64,000 nt of DNA from contig NZ_FQLF01000002.1 of the NCBI RefSeq assembly GCF_900120175.1, forward strand, positions 620,001-684,000, given 5' to 3'. The first letter of the stretch is position 1. The number at the start of each line of letters is the position of its first letter. This stretch comes from Oceanicoccus sp. KOV_DT_Chl (GTDB lineage Bacteria; Pseudomonadota; Gammaproteobacteria; Pseudomonadales; Dasaniaceae). Made by a program: the position numbers and the translations under genes. The notes under the pieces were generated by a model. That model did no database searches. It was not told where the DNA came from and was given only the letters and a program-made list of their open reading frames with translations. Below are positions 8,563 through 18,332 of the stretch, one piece after another.

Positions 8563-9105
8563 TTACCACATTAGATCATCAGGAATTTGATATTGAGCAT
8601 AGGGATCATCTTCATCCAGCTGCTCAGTGACAGCTTCATTACAAACTATTACACGATCGGGCAAACGTTGACTAATTTTTTCAGCAACCGCGGCAGGTAC
8701 CAGTTCATATTTACCTTCAAGACTGACAATCGCCAACCAGCCCCTGCTCAGTTGCTCCAACATCACCGGGTTGACCAATATTTTTTTTATTTTTTTCTGA
8801 TCAGTAAAATTATAATCCACTTCACCGCCACTGCGTTCAATACGATTAACGGTAATCAATTGTTTGACTTGAGCTGCTATAGCTTTTTTATCCGCCTCAG
8901 CTTTACGCTGCTCATTCAATTCACGATCACGCTGGACTTTTTGCTCTCTTGCTTGCTGCACCTGTATTTTTGTTTCATCGATGGTATCAACTTGATTTTT
9001 ACGCTGCTGTTTAGCCTGCTTACTTTTATCTTTGTTAATCTTTTTGGCTTTTTTACTGTCCGCCAAACCTGCTTTTAGCAATTGATCCTGCAAGGAACCC
9101 GCCAT
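8563..9105 (-). CDS. DUF2058 family protein (YaiL-like)
   Basis: The 180-residue protein opens with MAGSLQDQLLKAGLADSKKA, the DUF2058 signature. A long, highly charged Lys/Gln-rich helix follows to about residue 80, likely coiled coil or nucleic-acid-binding. A small C-terminal domain contains YNFTDQKKIKKILVNP. E. coli YaiL belongs here and has been described as a nucleoprotein or polynucleotide-associated enzyme, but its function is not settled. It is the first gene of a two-gene unit with the DUF3301 gene. Confidence 0.82.
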   Translation of the reverse strand: MAGSLQDQLLKAGLADSKKAKKINKDKSKQAKQQRKNQVDTIDETKIQVQQAREQKVQRDRELNEQRKAEADKKAIAAQVKQLITVNRIERSGGEVDYNFTDQKKIKKILVNPVMLEQLSRGWLAIVSLEGKYELVPAAVAEKISQRLPDRVIVCNEAVTEQLDEDDPYAQYQIPDDLMW

Positions 9106-9411
9106 GATCTATTCTCCAACCACTTTTCACATAATTAAACTCTATACTGGGCATGATAGCTGACAGTCTTAACTGAGATAATTTTTTTGTTATTTTGACT
9201 CACCTGTTTTGCACCAATATGATTCGCTGCACTTACGATTACTGACACGGAAAAATCAACGCATCAACACAGCAAATCAAGGTAACCGAATATACAGTGT
9301 TAAATCATTGATTTACACTATCATTAATAACTATCAAAGAAAGCTTTAAGCTATATTTTGATACCTCGCACCAAAACTGAATGTACAGCCAGCGTTCCAA
9401 AGGAAAGTTAA
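9106..9411. other. 306-bp divergent intergenic region
   Basis: This gap separates DUF2058 (leftward) from pyruvate kinase (rightward) and must hold both promoters. AT-rich tracts are present, but I cannot fix a -35/-10 pair with confidence. A ribosome-binding site AAAGGA lies 8 bp before the pyk start. Confidence 0.4.
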
Positions 9412-10845
9412 ATGGGTAGAAGAACCAAGATTGTCGCTACTATCGGCCCTGCTTCAGGCAGCCCTGAAATGATCGCCACATTGTTAGACAAAGGGGTAAA
9501 TGTCTTTCGGTTAAATTTCTCGCATGGTTCCGCGGATGGTCACCGCAAACAAGCCGGCATTATCCGCCAGGTTTGTGCCGAAAAAGAAAAATACGCCGCC
9601 ATCCTGGGTGATTTACAAGGCCCCAAAATCCGAATTGGTGACTTGCATGCAGACACAATAGACCTTAGCGATGGCAGTGAAATCACTCTGACTATTGATG
9701 ACACTAAAACCAAAACCGATAGCTGCATCAGCGTTGGTTATAAAGCGCTGCCGCAATCAGTGGCTGCTGGCGATACCCTGCTCCTGGATGACGGTCTAAT
9801 CCAGCTAAGCGTATTATCAGTGACCACTACCGATGTTCAATGTCGAGTCCTGATGGGCGGATTGTTAAAATCCCGTAAAGGCTTGAATCGTTTGGGTGGA
9901 GGCTTATCCGCTCCAGCTATTACTGCAAAAGATTTGGATGATATTACTCTCGCCATCGAATTGGAACTTGACTATCTCGCGGTATCCTTTCCAAGCCATG
10001 CAGCTGACTTAAACCCGGTCAAAGACAAGCTGAATGAACATAATGCCAATATCAAAATTATTTCAAAAATTGAACGGGCCGAAGCCGTAGCCACTGATGA
10101 AAACCTGAAAGAACTTATTCTTGCCTCTGACGGTGTAATGGTAGCGCGAGGGGACTTAGGCGTTGAAATTGGTGACGCTCAATTAATCGGTGTACAGAAA
10201 AAAATTATTCGAATGGCCCGCCGTGCCAACCGTCCGGTAATAACGGCCACTCAAATGATGGAATCCATGATTAACTCCCCGGTGCCTACTCGTGCAGAAG
10301 TCTTTGATGTCGCCAACGCCGTGCTGGACGGCACCGATGCAGTTATGCTGTCAGCCGAAACTGCTACGGGCAAATATCCGGCAAAAGTAGTAGCAGCGAT
10401 GGCTGATGCTTGCTTAGGCGCGGAGCAACATCCAGACACCCGTATCTCTCGCTATCGTGTGGATAGCAATATTGAGCGAATAGAAGAATCCATTGCACTG
10501 TCAGCCATTTATGCGGCAAACCATTTAGACAATGTGAGCGCAAGTATCTGTCTGACGGAATCCGGCGCTACCGCCTTAATCATGTCAAGGCTCAGCTCCG
10601 GGTTACCTATCTTTGGAATTTCACGACATTTATCGAGCTGTCGTCGGATGGCGCTTTACCGCGGTGTAATACCGATTTATTTTGATGTCACCGGCCATGG
10701 CGAAGATGTTTACCATCAAGCTTTAGCCAAAATTGGCGCGACCGGCGCCATCAAACCTGGTGACAGAGTCATTATTACCTGCGGAGATATCACCGGCTCC
10801 GGCGGCATGACTAACAACCTGAAGATTCTTGAATACAGCGTGTAG
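9412..10845 (+). CDS. pyk: Pyruvate kinase
   Basis: The 477-residue protein is a complete pyruvate kinase. It converts PEP and ADP to pyruvate and ATP in the last step of glycolysis. Diagnostic blocks are RRTKIVATIGPAS, VFRLNFSHGS, GDLQGPKIRIG, the metal and substrate region IISKIERAEAV (with the catalytic Lys), MVARGDLGVE, and TATQMMESM followed by PTRAEVFDVANAVLDGTD and MLSAETATGKYP. The length and internal sequence fit the PykA (type II) form of gammaproteobacteria. The arfB-like gene starts 10 bp after the stop, so read-through expression is likely. Confidence 0.96.
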   Translation: MGRRTKIVATIGPASGSPEMIATLLDKGVNVFRLNFSHGSADGHRKQAGIIRQVCAEKEKYAAILGDLQGPKIRIGDLHADTIDLSDGSEITLTIDDTKTKTDSCISVGYKALPQSVAAGDTLLLDDGLIQLSVLSVTTTDVQCRVLMGGLLKSRKGLNRLGGGLSAPAITAKDLDDITLAIELELDYLAVSFPSHAADLNPVKDKLNEHNANIKIISKIERAEAVATDENLKELILASDGVMVARGDLGVEIGDAQLIGVQKKIIRMARRANRPVITATQMMESMINSPVPTRAEVFDVANAVLDGTDAVMLSAETATGKYPAKVVAAMADACLGAEQHPDTRISRYRVDSNIERIEESIALSAIYAANHLDNVSASICLTESGATALIMSRLSSGLPIFGISRHLSSCRRMALYRGVIPIYFDVTGHGEDVYHQALAKIGATGAIKPGDRVIITCGDITGSGGMTNNLKILEYSV

Positions 10846-10855
10846 GGACGACAGT

Positions 10856-11269
10856 GTGTTAAAAATAACCAACCATGTCAGTATCAGCACCGAAGAACTT
10901 GAAATAACGGCGATTCGAGCACAAGGAGCCGGCGGTCAAAACGTTAATAAAGTGGCAACTGCCATCCATTTACGATTTGACTTTCGCGCCTCCAAGCTGC
11001 CGGTATTTTATAAAGAGCGCTTAACTGAGTGCAAAGACCAGCGTATAACTAAAGATGGCGTGATTATCATCAAGGCTCAACGTTTTCGTACCCAGGAAAA
11101 GAATCGTGAAGATGCCCTCTCACGACTTGCCGAACTGATTAAAAAGGCAACCACGGTTAACAAGGTCCGACGTGCAACAAAGCCGAGCAAATCTGCCCGC
11201 AATCGACGCATGGATAGTAAAACCAAACAAGGCAGGACCAAATCACTACGTGGCAAAGTGGATATTTAA
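10856..11269 (+). CDS. arfB: ArfB/YaeJ-type peptidyl-tRNA hydrolase (class I release factor-like)
   Basis: From the GTG at 10856 the product is 137 residues. It has the GGQ motif (AQGAGGQNVNKV near residue 30), which hydrolyses the ester bond of peptidyl-tRNA. It ends in a Lys/Arg-rich tail (RRATKPSKSARNRRMDSKTK), as in ArfB, where that tail enters the empty mRNA channel of stalled ribosomes. There is no stop-codon recognition domain, as expected. The GTG is favoured because AGGGACGAC lies just upstream; a TTG at 10829 would overlap pyk. Confidence 0.88.
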   Translation: MLKITNHVSISTEELEITAIRAQGAGGQNVNKVATAIHLRFDFRASKLPVFYKERLTECKDQRITKDGVIIIKAQRFRTQEKNREDALSRLAELIKKATTVNKVRRATKPSKSARNRRMDSKTKQGRTKSLRGKVDI

Positions 11270-11432
11270 TCAGCACAGTTATCAGTAATAGCGTATAAAG
11301 AAAGTTCTCCGGTAAAATCCTCAACAAAGCTGTCTATTTAATTCTATAATAGTAGCCATATTGCAATAGACCTTGCTAAACCTCCTCGTTAGAGGGATGC
11401 GCCCCCCAAGTGACCCAGGAACTAAAAACGTC

Positions 11433-12704
11433 ATGACAGACAATCAATCATCATCCTCTCTGCTGGAGTTACTCCGACATTACTCCCCCTTCGACAATAT
11501 TGATGACAAATTGTTACAAATGCTGGCTATGGGCATAGAAGTCAAAACGGCGTCACAGGGTTTTACCCTGTTCAGCAGTGGCGATTACGACGCTGACGAG
11601 TTTTACCTGCTTAATGGCACCATCAATCTAGTCGCTAACGACGGTAGAGAAAACACCATTAATTCGGAAGATCCGAACACCCGTTTTCCCATTGCGCGTT
11701 TACGCCCCCGTATGTATACCGCCAAAGCGGCTACAGATATTCGCTACTTTGTGGTTTCAGCTTCGGTACTGGATGAATTACAGCGCAGTACCCGTAGCTC
11801 TAACAGCAATGTTATGGTGCAAGAAATGCAACAAAAAGCTGGCGAAGATGGTCATTCGCTGGTGTACGAATTTGAACAAGAACTAAAAACCGGCCGCTTT
11901 GTATTGCCCAGCCTGCCAGAAGTCGCATTTCGTATTCGCGAACTAATAGACAACCCCGAATGCAGCATGAATGACTTGGCTAAACTGGTAAACACTGATC
12001 CAGCCATCGCCGCCAAATTAGTCAAAGTAGCCAATAGCGTTATGTATCGTGGTGTTAGCCACTGCGACAACACGCAAGACGCCATCTCACGCCTCGGTTT
12101 AATCACTACTAAACAGCTAGTCACCAGTTTTGCGGTATTGGCGTTGTTCAATAGTAACTCACATACTTTTAAAGACCATATGCACCAGCTGTGGAGAAAG
12201 AGCGTTGAAGTTGCCTGCTATAGCTATGTACTGGCCAAACAACTGCCACGTTTCAATGAAGAAGAAGCGTTATTAGCCGGCTTAATTCATAGCATTGGCG
12301 AAATTGTGGTACTGACTTATGCTGAGCGCTTTTACGATTTATCAACCGATGCAAATCGCTTGAATATGGCTGCCAGTAGCTTGCGTGGCAAGCTGGGAGA
12401 TATGGTATTAACCAAGTGGGACTTTAATGAAGAACTGATTACCGTAGCTCGAGAATCCCACGACTGGATGCGCAACGATGGCAACATCGCTGAAGATGGC
12501 TCCGACTTTGATTACTGTGACTTAGTACAGATCGCTATTCTCTACACCCTGCAAGGCACCGAACAACCGCCGTCATTACCCGAGATGACAACCATCCCCG
12601 CCTTTCAAAAATTGGCAAAAAGACAGCTTACCTCAGAACAAACGACTGCCATTGTGCAGGAAGCCGAGCAACAAATTGAAGAACTGCGCTCAATTTTTAA
12701 CTAA
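11433..12704 (+). CDS. Cyclic-nucleotide-binding-like plus HDOD domain signalling protein
   Basis: Starting at the ATG at 11433 the protein has 423 residues. Residues about 15-120 resemble a cNMP-binding/CRP-type beta barrel (TLFSSGDYDADEFYLLNGTI, TRFPIARLRPRMYTAKAATD). Residues about 150-345 form an HDOD domain: LPSLPEVAFRIRELIDNPEC, LAKLVNTDPAIAAKLVKVAN, then SRLGLITTKQLVTSF and LLAGLIHSIGE. HDOD domains lack the metal-binding HD residues and act in signalling and regulation. A TTG at 11373 would add 20 unconvincing residues. The gene stands alone. Confidence 0.82.
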   Translation: MTDNQSSSSLLELLRHYSPFDNIDDKLLQMLAMGIEVKTASQGFTLFSSGDYDADEFYLLNGTINLVANDGRENTINSEDPNTRFPIARLRPRMYTAKAATDIRYFVVSASVLDELQRSTRSSNSNVMVQEMQQKAGEDGHSLVYEFEQELKTGRFVLPSLPEVAFRIRELIDNPECSMNDLAKLVNTDPAIAAKLVKVANSVMYRGVSHCDNTQDAISRLGLITTKQLVTSFAVLALFNSNSHTFKDHMHQLWRKSVEVACYSYVLAKQLPRFNEEEALLAGLIHSIGEIVVLTYAERFYDLSTDANRLNMAASSLRGKLGDMVLTKWDFNEELITVARESHDWMRNDGNIAEDGSDFDYCDLVQIAILYTLQGTEQPPSLPEMTTIPAFQKLAKRQLTSEQTTAIVQEAEQQIEELRSIFN

Positions 12705-12756
12705 TCACAAGGTGCAGTATTTTCAGCGTAAACTATCACCCCTTTCGCCAAAGCTA

Positions 12757-13212
12757 TTAACCTGTTGCCAATAGCTGGCCAATATAATCTGCTTCGTTAT
12801 AAGGCAGCATTTCCGCCGTTAACAATGGCAGTTGCCTAACATTATCAGCAAGCTCAACCTCAGTTTGAACCGCCGTTTTATCAACTAAACTATCAATAAA
12901 TGCCATCACCATAGCATCCACCTCAGGTCCTTGTTGCTGAAATAATTCATCTAATCGAGCCTTAAGCGCCGGACATGCAAGCGGCATAGCCTCTAACGTT
13001 TTAATAAAGCCGTTTTCATCAATAGATAATGTCCACAATTTGGCATGCTTAATCTGTTGCCGCTGGAAGCCTAACTCACCCACAGTAATTTGTTGACCAC
13101 TAAAGTGAGGAAAGGGTAATTGACTGGAGAGCATTTGCTTCCAAAGATGATTAGTAATGTTACGCAGAGTGCCGTTATCACGCAGTAAAAAACGATAGGC
13201 TTTGTTTTTCAT
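12757..13212 (-). CDS. Hypothetical protein, 151 aa
   Basis: A soluble protein starting MKNKAYRFLLRDNGTLRNIT. It has no signal peptide or membrane helix. The N-terminal half looks alpha/beta and the C-terminal half helical and acidic. I do not recognise the family. It converges with the HDOD gene on the left and is divergent from the TIGR03546 gene on the right, and appears to be a single-gene unit. Confidence 0.6.
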   Translation of the reverse strand: MKNKAYRFLLRDNGTLRNITNHLWKQMLSSQLPFPHFSGQQITVGELGFQRQQIKHAKLWTLSIDENGFIKTLEAMPLACPALKARLDELFQQQGPEVDAMVMAFIDSLVDKTAVQTEVELADNVRQLPLLTAEMLPYNEADYIGQLLATG

Positions 13213-13500
13213 GTCACCACCAATCTAATCAGTATTTCATACTGTGGGTTGAAGGGTACTGCCATTACGTCTTACTATCGTTTTCAGTATAGCCAAGAAA
13301 TCAGAAAAACCAGTATCCAAGACCAATAACTTTTAAAAAATTCTTTTTAAAACAAAGAGATAAGTAAAAATACCTATCTATTTCAAGCCGCGCATTCGAT
13401 AGCTGCACAAGCAAACGCTATGAGGCTTAAGAAAGAAAAATCAGAGATTATAAAATATCGAACAACAGGCTATAGTGTTGCCTGTTAAACGGAGAAACCA

Positions 13501-14013
13501 ATGATCACGCTGTTAGCAAAATTACTTAAAATTTTAAACTCGGAAGATAGCCCTGCACAGATCGCGCTGGCGGTTGTATTAGCCGCTATCATCGGCCTTA
13601 CGCCATTGTATTCAGTACACAATATTGGCTTATTTTTAATTGTGTTAATCGTACGACTAAACCTGTCGATGTTTCTCATCAGTTTCGCTGTATTCACGCT
13701 ACTGGCTTTTATCCTCGATCCATTGAGCCAGCTTTTAGGCCAGTACCTTTTATTTGCTGATAGTTTACAAGCGCTGTGGACCCAGCTTTATCAAAACAGC
13801 CTCTGGCGCTTACTGGCCTTTAATAACACTTTAGTGATTGGTAGTTTTTGCTTAGCACTTTTACTAAGCCCTATAATCTTTTTTGCTACGCGTTATATCG
13901 TGCTGCAATATCGTCAACAATTAATCGGCTGGGCTAAACAAACCCGGTTAGCTATTTGGCTCAAAGGCGGCAAGATTGTTAATGCCTATCAGTCACTGCA
14001 ACAATATAGCTAA
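13501..14013 (+). CDS. TIGR03546 family membrane protein
   Basis: The 170-residue protein has three to four hydrophobic segments (LAVVLAAIIGLTPLYSVHNI, LFLIVLIVRLNLSMFLISFA, and TLVIGSFCLALLLSPIIFFA) and the family's N-terminal LLAKLLKILNSEDSPAQIA. TIGR03546 genes regularly sit directly upstream of TIGR03545 genes, exactly as here with a 35-bp gap. Function is unknown; an envelope role for the pair is an inference. The start follows GGAG. Confidence 0.82.
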   Translation: MITLLAKLLKILNSEDSPAQIALAVVLAAIIGLTPLYSVHNIGLFLIVLIVRLNLSMFLISFAVFTLLAFILDPLSQLLGQYLLFADSLQALWTQLYQNSLWRLLAFNNTLVIGSFCLALLLSPIIFFATRYIVLQYRQQLIGWAKQTRLAIWLKGGKIVNAYQSLQQYS

Positions 14014-14048
14014 GTACAATTTCACTACCAATAGAGAGGATCAGTTTA

Positions 14049-15737
14049 ATGCGTCAATGGATACGCTTTTGGGGGTTAGGTGCAGTCATCGTGATCGCCC
14101 TAACCTGGTATTTATGTATCGACTGGATTGTTAAAGCCAGCATTGAAACGCTGGCAACCAAAGCCAATGGCGCCAAAGTGGAGCTGAACTCCGCCACTCT
14201 GACGCTGTGGCCAACTAGCCTGAAACTTGCAGGTTTACAAGTTACCAACCCCGACGCCCCGATGACTAATTTATTCAGTGCCGGTGAAATCTCAACCCAG
14301 CTCGATGGGTTGATGCTATTACGCCGCCAACTGATTATCGATAACGCAACGCTGAACGGCCTTAGCTTCAACAGCCCCAGAAGCTCCAGCGGCAAAACCT
14401 TGAAAGTAAAAACCGCAGATGACAGTGATGATTTCTTTGATGGCATTGATTTAGGAGGTGTGATTCCAGGTTTCAGCTTGCCGGATACCGACCAAATCCT
14501 GAAAAAAGAAGAAGCGTACCTCAAAGCGGAAGTCAATGAAATTGAAAGCCGACTAAAAACTATCGAACAACGCTGGCAAGATAATATTAAAAACCTGCCA
14601 GATGACGACAAATTGGACGAATACAAACAACGCTGGAAAACAGCTAAAAAAGGCAATTTTTTAGAAAAACTGAATACCCTTAACTCTATCAAAGATGATC
14701 TTGATAAAGACCTGAAGTTAATCAGCTCATTAGAAAAACAATTAGCGAAAGACCAGCAACAAATTAAAACCGAAATCGATAATGCCAAATCTTTACCCGC
14801 ACGAGAAGCAGACAGACTCATGACCTCAGTTGGCTTAGGTGGTGGTGAGGGTGGTTTTATGAGCGCTATTACCGGTGCGCAAGTTAAGCAATGGCTGCAA
14901 CAAGGTCTGGCCTTATTCAAACAACTCTCGACCAAAATGCAGGCCAGTAGCGACCAGCCAGCAAAACCCAAACGCGGCGAAGGACTGTGGGTTAAATTTC
15001 CGGAACAAAACCCTTTGCCGCAAGTATTGGTACGCAAATTTACCGTCAGCGGCGAACTCGGCAACAGCGGCAATACCATTCGCTTTGATGGCAAAGGTAG
15101 TGACTTTGCCTTTCCAGCCACAGCATGGAAACAAGCGGCAAAACTCGCGCTCAGCGGCAATAACGCAGCGGGAGCAAGTGTTATTGCCAACGCGGTCTTT
15201 GATCATCGGCAAAGTGCCTTTAACGATCAGTTGCAGCTTGACGTTAATAACTTCGCGCTGAATGATTTGATACTCTCTGACAAGTCGGACCTTAAACTTA
15301 CCCTGGCAAAAGCGCGCACCACTGTAAAAGGTAATGTTAGCCTGACCCCCGCGACTATCGATTTGAGCTTCAACGGGCAGTTTAATCAGGTCAGTTTGTT
15401 AGCCGATAGCGACAACCCCAGCACCAGCCAGCGTGTCATAGCCGAAACCTTGGCTAGTGTTGAGCAATTCAATCTGGCGCTAAGTGCCAGTGGCGACATT
15501 ACCGCCCCCACCGTCAAATTAAAGTCCAATTTGGATTCAGTACTCGGCAAAAGCCTTAAAAAACAAGTCGGCGCACAAACCGACAAGCTCAAACTGCAAT
15601 TGCAGCAAAAAATCCAACAACAACTTAGCGGCGAGCTGGGCGGCTTAAGCGACAAAGCCGACTACTTACAAAACATCGAACAGCTAATCGAGCAACGCCA
15701 GCAAGCCTTTAAGGAAGCAGGTAAAACCCTCAAATAA
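14049..15737 (+). CDS. TIGR03545 family protein, AsmA-like periplasmic domain
   Basis: The 562-residue protein has one N-terminal membrane anchor (residues 8-30), then an AsmA-like start (KANGAKVELNSATLTLWPTS, LKLAGLQVTNPDAPM). A long charged coiled-coil region spans about residues 150-260, and beta-rich domains follow. Length and layout match TIGR03545. Together with the upstream TIGR03546 gene it forms a two-gene unit with an AGAGGA ribosome-binding site. AsmA-like proteins are linked to envelope lipid transport, but no function has been shown for this family. Confidence 0.82.
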   Translation: MRQWIRFWGLGAVIVIALTWYLCIDWIVKASIETLATKANGAKVELNSATLTLWPTSLKLAGLQVTNPDAPMTNLFSAGEISTQLDGLMLLRRQLIIDNATLNGLSFNSPRSSSGKTLKVKTADDSDDFFDGIDLGGVIPGFSLPDTDQILKKEEAYLKAEVNEIESRLKTIEQRWQDNIKNLPDDDKLDEYKQRWKTAKKGNFLEKLNTLNSIKDDLDKDLKLISSLEKQLAKDQQQIKTEIDNAKSLPAREADRLMTSVGLGGGEGGFMSAITGAQVKQWLQQGLALFKQLSTKMQASSDQPAKPKRGEGLWVKFPEQNPLPQVLVRKFTVSGELGNSGNTIRFDGKGSDFAFPATAWKQAAKLALSGNNAAGASVIANAVFDHRQSAFNDQLQLDVNNFALNDLILSDKSDLKLTLAKARTTVKGNVSLTPATIDLSFNGQFNQVSLLADSDNPSTSQRVIAETLASVEQFNLALSASGDITAPTVKLKSNLDSVLGKSLKKQVGAQTDKLKLQLQQKIQQQLSGELGGLSDKADYLQNIEQLIEQRQQAFKEAGKTLK

Positions 15738-15745
15738 ACTCCCGC

Positions 15746-15776
15746 AGCGTAATGGCTTATTAAAATGGCCTTTACG
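15746..15776 (+). terminator. Hairpin after the TIGR03545 gene, possible terminator
   Basis: GCGTAA-T-GGC and GCC-T-TTACGC pair around an AT-rich loop just after the stop codon. No T tract follows, so termination would have to be weak or factor-dependent. Confidence 0.35.
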
Positions 15777-15999
15777 CTACAGCAGCAATTGCACTATAAC
15801 GGTGCAGGCACAATCCCTGCACATAGCCCAATGACGAATAATCTTACACCTGTCTTATTTTGCAAGAGCTCGAACTAAGAGTCATTAGTCTTACTCTTTG
15901 ATTTAATTCATTATTTTCAAGCGCGCACAAAAATTGCAGAGGTATTCCTATAACGACAAATCTCTGTCGCCTGACTAAAAATAATAATCGGGGAATATT

Positions 16000-17118
16000 A
16001 TGAACCACGTCATTGTCTGCCTAATTACCGCCACACTTCTTACGCTCTCAACCCTATCCCACGCCCAAATCAATATGGGAATGGTTGGGGATAGCCTGAC
16101 TGATGATTATCTGGGCGGTCCTGCACTCACTAATAATAATCTCGCGGCAGGTAGCTGGGGGCAGATTCTGGCCCACAGCAGAGGCAGCGACTTTAATTTC
16201 GGGGGCTACAAAAGCGTAGCTGACGGCACTTGGGATAATTCCATTCGCTACTCTGGTTACGAATACAACTACGCCACTTCTGGCGGTGTAGCGAGCGATA
16301 ATACCATGAACACTATCGCCGGACTTGGCGTTCAAATCCCCGTCACCGCATTTGGAGCATCTTACCTTAGCGCCCAAACAGCTGGTCTGGCTCAAGAAAT
16401 TAGTGCAGGTAACGTGAGCACAGCCTATGTGGGCATAGGCTCCAATGACTTCTTTTTCCGTACCAATATGTTTGATACCAGTGGCAACACCTACCCCAAC
16501 CCTGACGGCGTCATTGACCAGGCATTTATTGATGATGTAGCCAGCTCCATTTTGGCTGGCGTTGATACCTTGCTGGCAGCGGGCGATGTCGACTTGTTAT
16601 TAGGCTTGCTGCCTGCAGGTACAGCCGGTGGCAGTAATGCAGATATTCTCGCGGGGATTACAGCAGTTAACCAACAACTTATTGACGGAGCACTAGCCCG
16701 TGGCGTGGCGATTGTCGACCTCTGGAGCTGGACACTGGATGCTAATCGAGTTGATCAGGCCACCGGCACAGTCACTGTTGGCGGCTTAGAAATTGCACTT
16801 AACACTGCTGCGACTAATGCAGATATCAGCCTAATTGGTGACGGTGCTTTTTGTAATACGGCTGGCGAATGCGCCCTTGATTCACACGCCTTAAATTATG
16901 CCGCCGAAGACGGCTTACATCCAAACACCATCATTCAAGGTTTATTAGCCAATGAAATGATAGCCGCACTCAATGACAACTATGGCCATAATATTACTCA
17001 GCTCAGCGACCAGGAAATCTTAAGCTTGGCGGGAGTCAGTGCCGTGCCTGTTCCCGCAGCAATGTGGCTGTTTACGTCAGCGTTACTAGGCTTGGTTGGT
17101 CTTAAACGCCGTAACTAA
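16000..17118 (+). CDS. Secreted SGNH/GDSL-like hydrolase with VPLPA-type PEP-CTERM tail
   Basis: The 372-residue protein has a signal peptide (residues 1-22, cut after SHA). The SGNH block I follows as MVGDSLTDDY with the nucleophile Ser, then a GIGSNDFFFR block with the conserved Gly/Asn, and a late DGLHPN block supplying the Asp/His pair. These match the GDSL esterase/lipase superfamily. The C-terminus is VPVPAAMWLFTSALLGLVGL followed by KRRN, an exosortase-type sorting tail, so the enzyme is expected on or released from the cell surface. A GGGGAA ribosome-binding site precedes the ATG and a strong terminator follows. The ester substrate is unknown. Confidence 0.8.
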   Translation: MNHVIVCLITATLLTLSTLSHAQINMGMVGDSLTDDYLGGPALTNNNLAAGSWGQILAHSRGSDFNFGGYKSVADGTWDNSIRYSGYEYNYATSGGVASDNTMNTIAGLGVQIPVTAFGASYLSAQTAGLAQEISAGNVSTAYVGIGSNDFFFRTNMFDTSGNTYPNPDGVIDQAFIDDVASSILAGVDTLLAAGDVDLLLGLLPAGTAGGSNADILAGITAVNQQLIDGALARGVAIVDLWSWTLDANRVDQATGTVTVGGLEIALNTAATNADISLIGDGAFCNTAGECALDSHALNYAAEDGLHPNTIIQGLLANEMIAALNDNYGHNITQLSDQEILSLAGVSAVPVPAAMWLFTSALLGLVGLKRRN

Positions 17119-17130
17119 TATCTATCAATG

Positions 17131-17164
17131 CATTAAAAAAGGCCCATCCGGGCCTTTTTTAATG
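17131..17164 (+). terminator. Strong intrinsic terminator after the GDSL gene
   Basis: A perfect 15-bp stem (AAAAAAGGCCC / GGGCCTTTTTT plus flanking CATT/AATG) with the loop ATCC lies 12 bp after the stop codon at 17118. The T6 run makes it a classical rho-independent terminator that could work in both directions. Confidence 0.9.
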
Positions 17165-17363
17165 CCCACACAACTCTCCCAGTACAACGCCGACATTCCG
17201 CCTTAGTATCCCATCACGTCCAAAACCACAAATAACCCCCTCATAAATTGCGCTAAATCAAACAAGCTACAAACGGTCATTGCCTCAAAAGACATAAAGT
17301 TATATCAATACACCAAGCAAGCAATGATTGATAAGGGCCCAGCCCAACGACCGAGGATTAGCC

Positions 17364-18242
17364 ATGAGCAAACAAGCCGACAGAATCGTCACCCCCATCA
17401 TCGACATCTGGAAAAACGCCCCAGCAACCGATACCAGCGAGAGCTTTAATCGCCTATGGAGCATTATGGATGAGATGCATGCCAAGATCATGGCCCGCTT
17501 TCAGTTGCAGCGCGATCCCTGCTGTGATGACCTTCTTAATTACACCGCGCCTACCGGCATCACTGGTAATACTGAAGTCTATTCAGGCCCTGAAATAGAC
17601 TGGTATGTACACTCATGGTGTGGCGATACCAGCAAAGGCTTTAGCAATATGCATATCACCATCACGCTGGGACCACAGGTGCTGGTGCCCAACTTTGGTT
17701 GCGCGCTGGGCACTATCCCCAAACTATTTATGTATAACGATTTAATTCCCCGAGTCGATACCTGGACCAATATCGATTACGTCGACCAGTTTTATACCGA
17801 AGTAAATGAGGAGTTTTTATCCTTCGCTGAAGACCCTCGCTTTATGCCTTTCGTCAGCCGCGACCTTTACACCCGCTTTGCAATGACCCCGACCGCAGTG
17901 GGCTACAGTGCAGAACCGGAAGACGAGATCTACGACAAAATTCGCGAAGTTTATATGAACCGGCTGGACCGCTGGTTGCAATGGGTTGATGAAGCACCTA
18001 AAACACCGGTGGAAATCCGCGAACAAATCGCGCAACGCGACCACATTGTACGCCGTAATATTTGCGAACGTGACCCTGCAAACAATATGGCAGATGAGTT
18101 TTACGGACCAGAGCTAGGAGACCGGCTGGTTAAAACCATCTCAGCACAATGCCGCACTCTGCCCCGCCCAAGTTTGGTCAACACCGTCTCACCGGCCTGG
18201 AATCCCAACACCGAAGGTGAAAACAAGCCACGTAATTATTGA
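17364..18242 (+). CDS. Red chlorophyll catabolite reductase (RCCR)/bilin-reductase-like protein
   Basis: From the ATG at 17364 (GAGG upstream) the protein has 292 residues with no signal peptide. The block order resembles plant RCCR as I remember it: VPNFGCALGTIPKLFMYNDL, a D..Y.DQFY segment, PFVSRDLYTRFAMTPTAVGY (plant: Y.SPSLFVRSAFSPTAS), a WLQW helix, then IAQRDHIVRRNICERD and YGPELGDRLVKTI (plant: ERRDKSFRRKSIEDD, FGEEVSSRVVHAI). RCCR belongs to the ferredoxin-dependent bilin reductase family and reduces open-chain tetrapyrroles. The catalytic Glu of the plant enzyme appears to be Ala here, and the late Asp seems kept. It lies 90 bp before a flavoprotein gene on the same strand. The assignment is by eye, and the substrate is unknown. 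Confidence 0.62.
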   Translation: MSKQADRIVTPIIDIWKNAPATDTSESFNRLWSIMDEMHAKIMARFQLQRDPCCDDLLNYTAPTGITGNTEVYSGPEIDWYVHSWCGDTSKGFSNMHITITLGPQVLVPNFGCALGTIPKLFMYNDLIPRVDTWTNIDYVDQFYTEVNEEFLSFAEDPRFMPFVSRDLYTRFAMTPTAVGYSAEPEDEIYDKIREVYMNRLDRWLQWVDEAPKTPVEIREQIAQRDHIVRRNICERDPANNMADEFYGPELGDRLVKTISAQCRTLPRPSLVNTVSPAWNPNTEGENKPRNY

Positions 18243-18332
18243 GTAGTCAGCGGCAGCTATTGAGGCTGCCGCGCACTCAACCGATAGCAACGACCAATAA
18301 CCACAATCAACAGAACAACACAGGGTGCAGCC

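Noticed and set aside
8587-9078. 163-codon plus-strand frame opposite DUF2058
   Set aside because: Composition is Phe/Ile-rich from reading Lys-rich codons in reverse; the minus frame is a known family.
14054-15190. 378-codon minus-strand frame opposite the TIGR03545 gene
   Set aside because: It is Ser- and Leu-rich shadow sequence, while the plus strand matches a known family over its whole length.
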